Source of the DNA: Nageia nagi
Lineage: Eukaryota > Pinophyta
Direction: 5' to 3'
Length of the DNA: 64,000 bases
Assembly: GCA_050084985.1 (NCBI GenBank)
Contig: JBITNC010000001.1
Coordinates: 56,730,001-56,794,000, forward strand
Below are positions 43,094 through 53,543 of the stretch, one piece after another; position 1 is the first letter of the stretch, and each line of letters begins with the position of its first letter. A program made the translations under genes and the position numbers. The notes under the pieces were generated by a model that saw only the letters and a program-made list of their open reading frames with translations, had not been told where the DNA came from and searched no databases.

Positions 43094-43992
43094 CTATGGA
43101 TGTATCTCATAATAAGGTTTCTTGTGATCTAGTGGGCCTTTTTTGAATCATGATAGATAGCTAACAACATAGAAAATACTAGGCCTGGTGTATGCTAGGT
43201 AAATTAACCTCCAATCAGTTGATGATAGAGAGTTGCATTTACTGATGGAGAATAATCATGGCATGATAAATGTAAACTAGGTTCAATTGGTGTGGATATT
43301 ATTTAGCAATTTATCATCCTAAATTTCTTAAAAAAACTCTTATTGTACTTCATTTGTGAAATAAATATTCAATTCTACAACTATTATACCTCCAATCCAA
43401 GGTAATAATGAAGTAAAATAAGTCCAATCATTTTGAATGACTATTTAAGAACATCTTTGTAAGATATGATTGACTCCTAGCCTTAATACTATGTGTGATA
43501 ACTAGATCATCAATATATACTACAACTATGACAATATCCCCTATGTTGTCTAAGGTAGAGGTCAAGATAATACAAACTCTTATTGAAACCATGTTGTAGT
43601 AGGTGTTCATCAAGTTTGGTATAACAAGCTCTTGGATCCTATTTCCAACCATATAGACTTGATCATTCTACAAACTTTTCATTTTCTTTAATCAATCACA
43701 AACGCTTCATGTTGTTCCATATAGAATTCTTCCTCTAAGTATCCTTTTAAGAGGGTATTATTTATATCCATTTGATGAAATTTCCAACCAAATTATGTTA
43801 TAATTGTAAAACAAATTGTAGTATTCATCTTAGTTGTATGATAAAATATCTCCTCATAGTTGATACCTTCTATATATCCTTTAGTAACTAGTTGTACCTT
43901 ATTTTTATCGAATGTCCCATCATCTTTGTACTTTATTTTGAACACCTATTTTCATCTAATGACCTTCTTTCCTAGTGGAAGTTCTACCAGCT
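43094..43992 (-). pseudogene. Copia-3 pol, reverse transcriptase part
   Basis: The minus strand carries ELPLGKKVIR then VFKIKYKDDGTF at about 43985-43900, and VVVYIDDLVITHS near 43500-43530, a YVDDL-type RT active site. It is bounded by Copia-2 on the right and the LARD element on the left and has several stops. Its right end continues the frame NGTWKL that lies beyond Copia-2 at 53544. Confidence 0.8.
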
Positions 43993-44452
43993 TGAGAGAA
44001 TTAGCACTACTCTAATCCTCAAGGTCCAAGACTAGGAAGCTCAATCACACAAGATAACACAAGTGTAATGTGGTTCCTCCCTCCTTGGGAGTACATCCAC
44101 AACTAGTATCTCAATTCTCAAGTATGCCCCTCTTACAACAATTCTCTTGCTCTCTCCTACACAAACTAGTAGAGTAATGTTACTCCAAAACTTAGATGTG
44201 TTACAAGAGGAGAGGCCCTCTATTTATAGCTTGAGAGCACCTCCCTAACCTCCCTTTAACCCAAGGGTAAGGTTAGGGTTACAATAAATGTGTGACCTAA
44301 CTTTAACCTACCAACTAACCCCATGGTTAGGTCAAATCCACACATAATAAAGAATTCAATTAATCCCTTAAGGTATCTACATATCCTTTAAGTGATTAAT
44401 TGAACTTACAAGGAGTTTAGATATTCACAATATTTCATTACAAATTCTAACA
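43993..44452 (-). repeat. 3' LTR of Copia-2 (460 bp)
   Basis: It begins TGAGAGAATT and ends TTCTAACA on the plus strand. It lacks an 11-base segment present in the right copy (ACACAACATTC) and differs by about five substitutions. The polypurine tract (TTAAGGGGGAG, minus strand) is at 44453-44464. Confidence 0.95.
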
Positions 44453-44929
44453 CTCCCCCTTAATGCAATATTGGGATAGAGCGTAGAAGAAAGAAGAGAG
44501 AGAGTAAGAGAGAGTTCTCCTCCATAGAGATACAAGTGGAGATGAGAACATTTACATATTTGAGAATCTTTTTGAGAACTAGTATGAGACTCACTACATT
44601 ACCATTTGACAGAATGGTTTACAATACAATCATTAACCATAACTAGTTTCACTATACATAGTAGTTGATCAACTTTAAGCTGACATGTGAGTCTCCATGA
44701 GCTTGCTTTCACAAGGTGAGTAACCTGCATTTCTGAAGAAGATCCTGCATGCTACAAGCAACTCATGAACAAAATCAGTTAGATGCATCATATATTCAAA
44801 TAAAAGAATCAAATAATGCCATCTTATAAATAACTAATTAATGGTGCACTATAAGTCATCACGGAGATGCCAAGCCATCACTCATAGTCACCTATTGTAT
44901 ATAGACATGTGTTGATTATTAATAGAGCA

Positions 44930-45450
44930 TAAAAATTGTACAATGAGTTTCTCACATAGAGCAAACTCACCACGAAGGTATAGAATGTACAATAAGTTCA
45001 TCATGCAGAGCGAACTTACCATGGGGGTATATTAACTATATGCTCAAAAATTGTACAACAAGTTTCTCATGCAGACCAAACTCACCACGGAGGTATAGAG
45101 CATAAAAAATTGTACAACAAGTTTCTCATGCAGAGCAAACTCACCACGAAGGTATAGAATGTACAATAAGTTCATCACGCAGAGCGAACTTACCATGGAG
45201 GTATATTAATTATATGCTCAAAAAATTGTACAACGAGTTTCTCACGTAGAGCAAACTCACCACGGAGGTATAAAATGTACAACAAGTTTGTCATGCAGAG
45301 CAAACTTACCATGGAGGTATAAATATGTACAACAAGTTTATCATGCAGAGTAAACTTACCATGGAGGTATAAAATAATCAACACTCTATAACAACAATTG
45401 TACAACAAGTTTGTCACACAGAGCAAACTTACCATGGAGGTCTAGAATGT
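44930..45450 (-). repeat. Copia-2 array of nine tandem hairpin units
   Basis: The units match those of Copia-1 (TGTACAACAAG...CAGAGC...GGAGGTATA). Stems seen include GAGTTT/AAACTC, AAGTTTG/CAAACTT and AAGTTTA/TAAACTT. The last is a paired change not present in Copia-1. Two units (TTCA/CGAA) carry a mismatch. Confidence 0.88.
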
Positions 45451-45500
45451 ACAATAAAAAAAGGCCTCTTAGAGGTGAAGTTGTCATCACTAACAAAAGT

Positions 45501-48500
45501 TCAAACTTCACTCCCCCTTGAGGGTAACTTCACCAACCCGAGAGAATCCCTAAGCTTGCTGAACTGAGCTTCAGGAAGGGGCTTGGTGAATAGATCAGCG
45601 GAGTTTTTAGTAGATGGAAAATACTCCAAGTGTATGATGTCATCTAGAACCTTCTCCCTGATAAATGGGCTTGGATTTCCACATGTTTGGTTCTCTAATG
45701 GAATACAGGATTCTTAGCCAACGAGATAGCCGATTGATTATCTGAAGAAATAAGAGATGGGCCATTTTGCTTATACCTAATTTCATTCAGAATATGCCTT
45801 AACCAAATAGCTTCTTGGGTGGCAACTAGACATGGCTTGATATTTAGCTTTGGTGGTAGAAAGAGTCACAATAGGTTGCTTCTTGGAAGCCCAAGAGATA
45901 GCACCTGAACCAATGCTAAACACATATGCAGAGGTTGATTTTCTGTCATCTCTATCTCCCCCATAATCAGAATCTGAGAACCCTAAGAGAACAATTGAGG
46001 GCACTTTGGAATACTTAAGAGCAAGATCCTTTGTCCCTGCCACATACCTCAAGATTTGCTTCACAACATTGAGGTGTTCAACATATGGTTTTTGCATGAA
46101 TCATGCCATTAGATTCACTGCAAAGGCAATATCAGGATGAGAGATAGTTAGATACAGAAGACTACCGATCAATTGCCTATAAGCTGTAGCATCAGCCAAC
46201 TGAGAATTTGAGCTCAGTGATACAACAATTCCAAGAGAAACAGGTATTGCAGCATATCTACACTCCTCCATTCCAAACTTTTGCAAGATGTCTGATATAT
46301 ACTTAGATTGATTAAGATAAGTACAATCTTTATGTTGGTATACTTGCATCCCAAGATAGTAATGCAATAGACCTAAATCAGTCATTTAAAATGTTGCCTT
46401 CAGTTTGGATATTCACTCTTGGATGATATCAATATTATTGCCTGTTATGAGAAGATCATCCACATAAAGGAGAATTAAGACCACATCTTTTCCTTGATTG
46501 AGTACATAGAGATCTGAGTCAGAGAAGCACTTGGAAAAACTAATATCTGCAAAGAATCTTTAAATTTTCTTGTACCATGCTCTAGGTGCTTGTTTAAGTC
46601 CATACAAAGACTTCTTTAGCTTGCACACAAGAGACTCTTTTCCTTCTGGAATAAATCCTTCTGGTTGATTCATGTGGATTTCTACATCCAAGTCACCATT
46701 GAGAAATGCACTCTTGACATCAAGTTGGAAAAATTTCCATCCTTGAGCTGCAGAAAGAGCAAGGATTATCCTGACAATAGGCATCTTAGCCACAGGAGCA
46801 AAGGTTTCCTCATAATCAATACCATATTTCTAAGCGAATCCTTTGGCCACTAGCCTTGCTTTGTATTTTTCAACTTCTCCATCAGAATTGTACTTGACCT
46901 TGTATATCCATTTATTTCCAATCACATTTTTCTCATTGGGATAAGGAACCAAATCCCAAGTTTCATTTTTCATGAGTGCTTCATACTCAACTTTCATAGC
47001 TTCCATCCAACACTCTTACTTGGAAGCTTCTTTGAATGTTGATGGCTCATTCATATTATCAATTTTGGCAAATAAAGAATTATTCAAGGTCATACTTTTT
47101 GTAATTCTCTAAGCTGGAGAATTTTGCTCTTGTGGTGACTTCCCTACATGATCATCCAACCAGTTAGGTGCAGGTGTAGAATCATCTAAATCAGACACCT
47201 CAACATGAGAAGTCGTATCCTCAGGAAGTTCATTGAACTTGACATCCCTAGAAATAAAGACTATTTTATGGGATGAGGAGTAGAGCCTATAACCTCTATG
47301 CTGATTATCATACCCCACAAAGATACATTTTTCAGATCTTTTATCTAGCTTCTTCCTTTTCTATAAGGTAATGAAGGCAAATGCATCACAACCAAAGACC
47401 CTAAAGTGTGAGATGTTAGGTTTCTTTCCTTTCCATGCTTCATACGGAGTTTTTCCTTCAACTGCTTTAGTAGGACACCTATTTAGGGTGTGAATAGCAG
47501 TGTGAATAGCTTCTCCCCATAAGAAACTAGGAAGGTTACCCAACATGCATCTTGCCATTTCCATAATGGTGTGATTCTTCCTTTCAGCAACTCCATTTTA
47601 CTGAGGGGTGTAAGGGATTGTGAACTGTCACTTGATCCCATGTTTAACATAATAATCATTAAACTCATTGCTATTATACTCACCCCCATTATCAGATCTC
47701 AGCATTTTGATCTTAAAATTAGTTTGATTTTCAACAAGTGCCTTGAAGTCTTTAAATCGGTCAAAAGTTTGATCCTTGTGCTCAAGTAGATAACAAAATG
47801 TCATCCTACTGAAGTCATCAATGAAGGTCAGAACATAAGAAGCTCCCCCTAGAGACTTAGTCTGAAATGGACCCATCAAATCTGAATGCACAAGCTGAAG
47901 AGGACGAGTAGCCCGAGTTGCCTTATCCTTTTCAAACTTTTGCCTATTCATCTTTCCAAGAATGCACCTTTCACAAAGACCAATTATGGGTGAAATATTA
48001 GGTAAACCTTCCACAAGTTCTTGATTTTTCATATCTTGAATACTCTTGTGGTTAAGGTGCCCTAATCGTTGATGCCAAAGATTACCTTTTGAACACACAT
48101 TTATAGCAAGACAAATCTTTGAAGGTACTTGATCCATAATATAAAGGTCATTCTTTACTGATTCTTTCATCAAAGTGGCAAGTCCTTTCTTAACACACCA
48201 GGAGTGTGAGGTAAACTCAAATGAGCATCCTGTGCTTGTAATCTGAATTACGGAGATAAGATTCATCCTTAGCTTAGGCACATAAAAGACATTATCAAGC
48301 ACCTTTCCATGAATCTTCACATTCCCTATTCCTTGAACATCAAGGACTATATTATCACCTATCACAACTGTATCCTTGTTGTACTTATGAAAATTTTCAA
48401 ACTTATCCTTTTCATAACACATGTGATTAGTGCATCCTGAATCAACAATCCAATCATTTGAAATAGTTTGAGTCATTGAGTAGTAGGCAACAGTAGCAGC

Positions 48501-49396
48501 ATGCTTGTTCTTCTTTTTATTATTGAAATTTCTCACATTTGCATTTCCCTTTCCTGTTTGAGCAAATTTCTTTTTGCAACAATCATGCTCTTTGTGCCCA
48601 AAGATGCCACAAAAGTTACAATTTCCATCAAACTTTTTCTGCGATGTTGGTTTGCTTGATCCAGCTTTGTCATTCCTTTGTTTGAAGTTATCGTGCTTCC
48701 TGATGGTAGATGAGGATTTGTAATATTTGAATTTATAATGTTTGAACATCTTCTTGAAAGGAGTTTTGGTTGCTCCTAGAGCAATGCTATTATCCTTTGG
48801 AGAAATGTTCAACATTTTCTTGTTCAAAGTTTCCTCATGTTTCAGAAGGAGTCTAGAAAGGTTGTCAAGAGAGATAACATCTTCTTCATCATCGAGCCAA
48901 GTCTCCATAACTGTGACAAAGTTATTGAACTTTGTACAGAGGCTTTGAAGAATAATGAAGACCATGAACTCATCATTGATCCAATTGCACCCACAGCCAA
49001 CCAGTTGTGTCCTAAAGTCAATGATTTTATTCAAGTAGATTGAGGCACTTTCATCTTCTCCTTGACGATATTGCAATAACTTTTGTAGAATGGTGAACCT
49101 TCTTGAAAATTTGGATCGAAGGTAAATTTTCTTTAGTCTATCCCAAGCTTCTTTTGCTGATGTCGAGGAAGAGATCATGAGAAGGATGTCATTGAAACTG
49201 CACGATAGATCATTGAGGTTGCTAACTCATTCTTTGAGTTGTAAATTTCAAGGGCCTTCTCATTTGTAGGAGCGACTAGATCTTCATTTACTGTCTACCA
49301 TAGCTTCCTTACCTGTAACTCAGCTCTCATATGAGGTTCCCATATGCTGTAGTTGGAACCATCGAGTATGTGCTTGGGTATGAAGGTTTCAACCAT
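45501..49396 (-). pseudogene. Copia-2 gag-pol, broken
   Basis: Same domain order as Copia-1. Gag starts at 49396, a frame break occurs near 49185, and then a 516-residue open stretch (47628-49178) holds the rest of Gag, the knuckle CNFCGIFGHKEHDC, protease DSGCTNHMC, HQRLGHLNHKS and the first integrase half with HSDLMGPF and SDNGGEY. Stops or shifts follow near 47628, 47589, 47352, 47105, 46830, 46560, 46383 and 46101-46103. RT segments (46101-46793) and RNase H (45783-46097) remain readable. The stop at 46101-46103 is shared with Copia-1 (17938-17940); the premature stop of Copia-1 at 17401 is absent here. The frame would end at 45501. Confidence 0.92.
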
Positions 49397-51190
49397 TGTC
49401 TGTACAAAAAAATAAATATGCAATAAGAATGCAAATTTTTACAAGTTCCCATCTATACAAATCAAACATAAGTAAACATGTACCACATGTGCAAACTTAT
49501 AACCACGATCCATAGAGGAATAAAGTTGGGGTTGTTTTCTTGTATAGAATTAGGCCTTCACCTGGATGCCGTAAGGTGGAGCCCAGGTACTACCAGTCCT
49601 CAACCAATTCACCTTGGTCAGTAATATACTCTCACAAGGAGAAGTACCAACTATTTTCCAAGGATCCGACGTATCTTGGACCGGCCATTTTAATTATCTT
49701 GATTAAGGTTTTCAATTTTCCTCCTAGGTTATCAGGATAATCCCTGAATGGATGTGCGGACATGTGGTATCACTACACACATGCCTATCCACCTAATAGA
49801 GTTATGTCCAATCCAACAGAGGTCTTAGGGGCAATTAAGATGGACTTACCACCACTCGGTTCTTTGGACTAAAAAGGGCTCTAGTCTACCCTTATCCTCA
49901 CCTTGTGGCTCCCCAAACAAGTCATGTTGTGGAAGAATACATGCGGATGTGTTCATTTTAGGGGTTACTTTCAATATTTGCATTTTTGCAAGTATAAGCA
50001 AATTGTGCAAAAATATAAAGTAAAGTAAAATTGCATCATCCACACGAGCTTGAAAAAAAAACCTTAAAAAGTCCAATGGGTTTTATACTAACCCCTAAAG
50101 GACTTTTACATTTTGTATATTTTGCTCAATTTATTCAAGCACTTAATGAATTAAACAAAAAGAACTAAGTCCTACTTAGTATTTAATTCATAACATGCAT
50201 TATTCCATGACTTAAAAAAAAATTAAGTAATCATGCATCATGCATTATTTTAGCTTAAAAATTTAAGTCCTAAGCATGTTTTATTCTTCAAACAAGATAA
50301 AGATACATGCATCATAAGTCTAGTATGCAATATCTAGATAAAGTTTACAAGATAAAGAGACATGCATCACAAGTCTAGCATCCAAGATCTAGATAAGGTT
50401 TACAAGATAAAGAGACATGCATCACAAGTCTAGCATGCAAGATCTAGATAAGGTTTACAAGATAAAGAGACATGCATCACAAGTCTAGCATGCAAGATCT
50501 AGATAAAATTTAAGTAAAAATTATACCAATTCCCCCCTTTTCACTTAAAGTTTTATCCCTAAAAAAAAATTGTATGCTAAGACTTGTCTCATAAGTATGC
50601 ATTTTAAGTAAAAAATTCCCTTATTTACTTAAAAAATAGCATACTTAGACTAAATTACTATGCTTAGAGAAAAAATGCTAAGAGGTTAGCATTCTAAAAA
50701 TTGTATGTGCACCTTAGTAAATTAAACATGCAATATTAAAATATTCTAAGCATTTTTTAAAAAATAAGCTAAGTTTAACTTAAAATAAGTTAAAAATATT
50801 CACCACTTACCAAGTCTCCGAGAATTAAATGGAAAAAGAAGGAGACCCATACCCCTACTTCATGCATTTTAATGCTTCTCCTACCTTAAGCACTAAAAAA
50901 TAAAAAATACTCCTAAGTCAAAAAATAATTAAATGCTTTTTAGTTGTAAAAATATGACCCCCCCCTTTTTCTTCCACCAAGAAAAGCATACGTTGCTTTT
51001 GGAAGAGCAAAAAATGCAAGTAGTCAACTAAACAAACTTAATGCATTTAAGTGCATTAAAGTGACTTAAGAAGACTTGCAAGAAGTTGGCAACCATCAAC
51101 CTTGACCGTGGGAAGGAGGATGACCTGCATGAAGGCATTTAGAGGACAACTTGTGGAGGTGTTGGGGAAGGAAGAAGAGGAGGCTTGCAT
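49397..51190 (-). other. Copia-2 leader, part shared with Copia-1
   Basis: It aligns with 21233-22960. It ends in the shared CATCAACCTTGACCGTG...GGCATTTAGAGGACA block, after which the two copies part. Confidence 0.8.
50293..50512 (-). repeat. 55-bp tandem repeat in the Copia-2 leader
   Basis: Four units starting at 50293, 50348, 50403 and 50458 contain GATAAAGAGACATGCATCAC and TCTAGCATGCAAGATCTAGA. Copia-1 has only a diverged, irregular counterpart at 22140-22270, so the array expanded after the copies parted. Confidence 0.9.
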
Positions 51191-51268
51191 AGGAGGAGAG
51201 GGAGGAGAGTGCTAGAGCAGAGAGAGGAGGAGGCACGTGCATGAGGGAGACATAGAGGCATGCGGAGT

Positions 51269-51365
51269 GACCTGGCTGGTGAGGTAGTGGATGAGCTTAT
51301 TGAATTTCTTGTACTTTCTTCCAAAGAGGAACCACCAAATGGTAAAATGGATGTAGATGAACCAG
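51269..51365 (+). pseudogene. Unidentified exon-like fragment, opposite strand, in the Copia-2 leader
   Basis: The plus strand encodes DLAGEVVDELIEFLVLSSKE then EPPNGKMDVDEP, and runs into CCAG|GTAATG, a good splice donor at 51366. An AG precedes it near 51267. The acidic MDVDEP end is typical of a nuclear or cytosolic protein, but I do not recognise the family. Confidence 0.45.
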
Positions 51366-51374
51366 GTAATGTTT

Positions 51375-51490
51375 CAATCGATTATAATAGGTTGTGAACA
51401 CTGTTGGGCTTGAGCCAATACTTTATCAAACTCTTCCTCGGAGGTGATGGCTTCCATGTCAATTGATGTTGGCATATCCATATATACATA
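51375..51490 (-). pseudogene. WCRKC-type thioredoxin-like exon fragment in the Copia-2 leader
   Basis: The minus strand encodes MPTSIDMEAITSEEEFDKVL then AQAQQCSQPIIID, and ends at GATTG. This matches the stretch just before the active site of plant thioredoxin-like 3 (WCRKC) proteins, chloroplast proteins in which the next residues are W(M)A.WCRKC. The fragment ends where an exon boundary would fall, so the redox site is missing. It is fused directly to a plus-strand exon-like piece on its other side. Confidence 0.65.
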
Positions 51491-51740
51491 TCCACATCTT
51501 GGTAAAGGGCTACAACCTTCACTAGTCTTCGTAAGGGTTTGTGGTTTTGTATGGGATGCGCATTGATAGTTTGTTTGAGGGTCATTCTCATGGAATCCTT
51601 GTTCCTGGCCAAAGTGTTGCAGGTAGAATGTATGTCAATACAAATTATAGGTGATGACACATTGACAATACAAGAGTTTCATTCCTTTGCAACCAAGAAC
51701 GGTTGATCATTCCTTTCAACGTATCCATTTTGTGCATTTC

Positions 51741-52043
51741 CTCACTTTCAGCCAATGGTCTATCTGCTGATATTATAAAAAGCACCAAGTCTACCTGAGG
51801 CACAAACTCTTCAGTTAGCCTTTGTTGACGTTGGAGAATGACATTTATGCTAGGAGTATCAACAAGACTCATTTGTTTTAAAAATGAAGCTGGAAGATAT
51901 CGTATCAAATGTCCATTTGGATGTCTTTCAAATCTTTCTTCATCATCATGTCCCTCACCAGAGTAATAGAGGACAGTAATTTCATTTGTAGTCGATACCA
52001 CCCCTTCTTTCAAGTAGCATTTACCAAGCATCGCATTGATCAT
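51741..52043 (-). pseudogene. FZL: FZL-type dynamin GTPase exon fragment in the Copia-2 leader
   Basis: About 101 residues: INAMLGKCYLKEGVVSTTNE, then ERHPNGHLIRYLPASFLKQM, then LVDTPSINVILQRQQRLTEE and FVPQVDLVLFIISADRPLAE. This is the G2-G3 part of the GTPase domain of plant FZL (fuzzy-onions-like), a chloroplast-membrane dynamin relative; the DTPG motif has become DTPS. The P-loop (GKS) would lie in the exon upstream and is absent; after SE the sequence changes to unrelated DNA, as expected at an exon end. The orientation equals that of the retroelement. I recognise the family from the TTNEIT and NVILQRQQRLTEEFVP strings. Confidence 0.82.
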
Positions 52044-52149
52044 TGTAATTGAAAGACTGCATCTCGATGAGTCATTTTGTCAAACAACTGTTCAGACCCT
52101 ACACATGTGGGAGGAGGCAGAGGCGAGCAGGAGGAGCCACCAGAGGCCG

Positions 52150-52342
52150 CACGTTGTCTATCCCCCCCATGAACTTTAATAAAAATTAAAATTTTGGTAT
52201 AATTTTTAATCCGTGAAAATAATTAATTTGCCCTGCCCCCTCTATAATTATATATATTTTTTGATTATATTTTAAACGAATTTAAAATAAATAAAAAAAA
52301 ATATATATATATATATATTTATTATATTTAAACAAAAATAAA

Positions 52343-52396
<54 letters not shown>

Positions 52397-53050
52397 AGCC
52401 TTTAAAATTTTGTAATAAAACTAAAAAACAATTGTCCTCCTCTCTAATTTTTTGTAAATGTTCATGCCTTTGCTTAGGAACATGTCAATAACTCACTAAT
52501 GGTAGTATATATGAGAAATTTAAGCAAATAATAATAACATAATTAATGTTAGTATATATTGCAAGTTTCATAATATATTGATAAATTGAGCCAACACATA
52601 CATTTAAGTTCAATATAATAAATTAACTTTCACTTGTGTCTACTTTAAACAAGAAAAGTAAACCTCAAGAAATTAGTTGCTACTAACAAACAAAAATGTT
52701 AGTAAAAGTATTTGCATTTCATAGTATCCTCTTAAAAAATATATCATGTATTAAGCATTTTGTAAAAAATATGCTACTAACATAAGAGGTTAGTATAAAA
52801 AATGCTTGCATTGCCATTTTGATCATATTTTGCAAGAAATAAGCTTCAATATCTCACAAAATATGTTAGTATCTAACACAATAATCCATAAGATAACCAA
52901 ATGAGGAGGAAATTTATACCTTCTCTTAAAATTTACCTCACCAATGGAGTGTAAGATGAGGAATGAAGAAGGATCACCAAGATGTAGCTTCCACACCAAA
53001 AAGAATGAAGAAGGATGAAGAACCTCCAAGATGTAGAAGAAGAGCTTCCA
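52150..53050 (-). other. Copia-2 leader near the primer site
   Basis: AT-rich, non-coding, containing (TA)n runs at about 52290-52392. The last part (TACCTTCTCTT...TTTACCTCACCAA) matches the corresponding Copia-1 stretch at 24530-24560, which shows that the captured block is flanked on both sides by family sequence. Confidence 0.7.
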
Positions 53051-53056
53051 CACCAA

Positions 53057-53069
53057 GCTCTAGATACCA
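53057..53069 (-). other. Primer-binding site of Copia-2 with one inserted base
   Basis: The minus strand reads TGGTATCTAGAGC, which is the tRNA-Met site with an extra T in its middle. The insertion is absent from Copia-1, Copia-4 and the LARD-like element. Confidence 0.85.
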
Positions 53070-53071
53070 AT

Positions 53072-53543
53072 TGAGAGAATTAGCACTACTCTAATCCTCA
53101 AGGTCCAAGACTAGGAAGCTCAATCACACAACATTCACACAAGATAACACAAGTGTAATGTGGTTCCTCCCTCCTTGGGAGTACATCCACAACTAGTATC
53201 TCAATTCTCAAGTATGCCCCTCTTACAACAATTCTCTAGCTCTCTCCTACACAAACTAGTAGAGTAATGTTACTCCAAAACTTAGATGTGTTACAAGAGG
53301 AGAGGCCCTCTATTTATAGCTTGAGAGCACCTCCCTAACCTCCCTTTAACCCAAGGGTAAGGTTAAGGTTACAATAAATGTGTGACCTAACTTTAACCTA
53401 CCAACTAACGCCATGGTTAGGTCAAATTCCACACATAATAAAGAATTCAATTAATCCCTTAAAGTATCTACATATCCTTTAAGTGATTAATTGAACTTAC
53501 AAGGAGTTTAGATATTCACAATATTTCATTACAAATTCTAACA
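53072..53543 (-). repeat. 5' LTR of Copia-2 (472 bp)
   Basis: It is the partner of 43993-44452. Its left half is nearly the same as the Copia-1 LTR, while the end near the primer site (TGAGAGAATTAGCAC) differs from the Copia-1 version (TGATGGAATTAGCC). Confidence 0.95.

Larger units (their letters stand above)
43993..53543 (-). mobile_element. Copia-2: complete Ty1/Copia element, 9,551 bp
   Basis: Target-site duplication CAGCT (43988-43992 and 53544-53548). The layout is that of Copia-1: 5' LTR 53072-53543, primer site, leader with captured host fragments, gag-pol (49396 to 45501, broken), hairpin array (44930-45450), polypurine tract and 3' LTR 43993-44452. It is a sibling of Copia-1 by sequence over gag-pol, leader and LTR. 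It sits in the Copia-3 RT, whose reading frame continues on each side. Confidence 0.95.
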
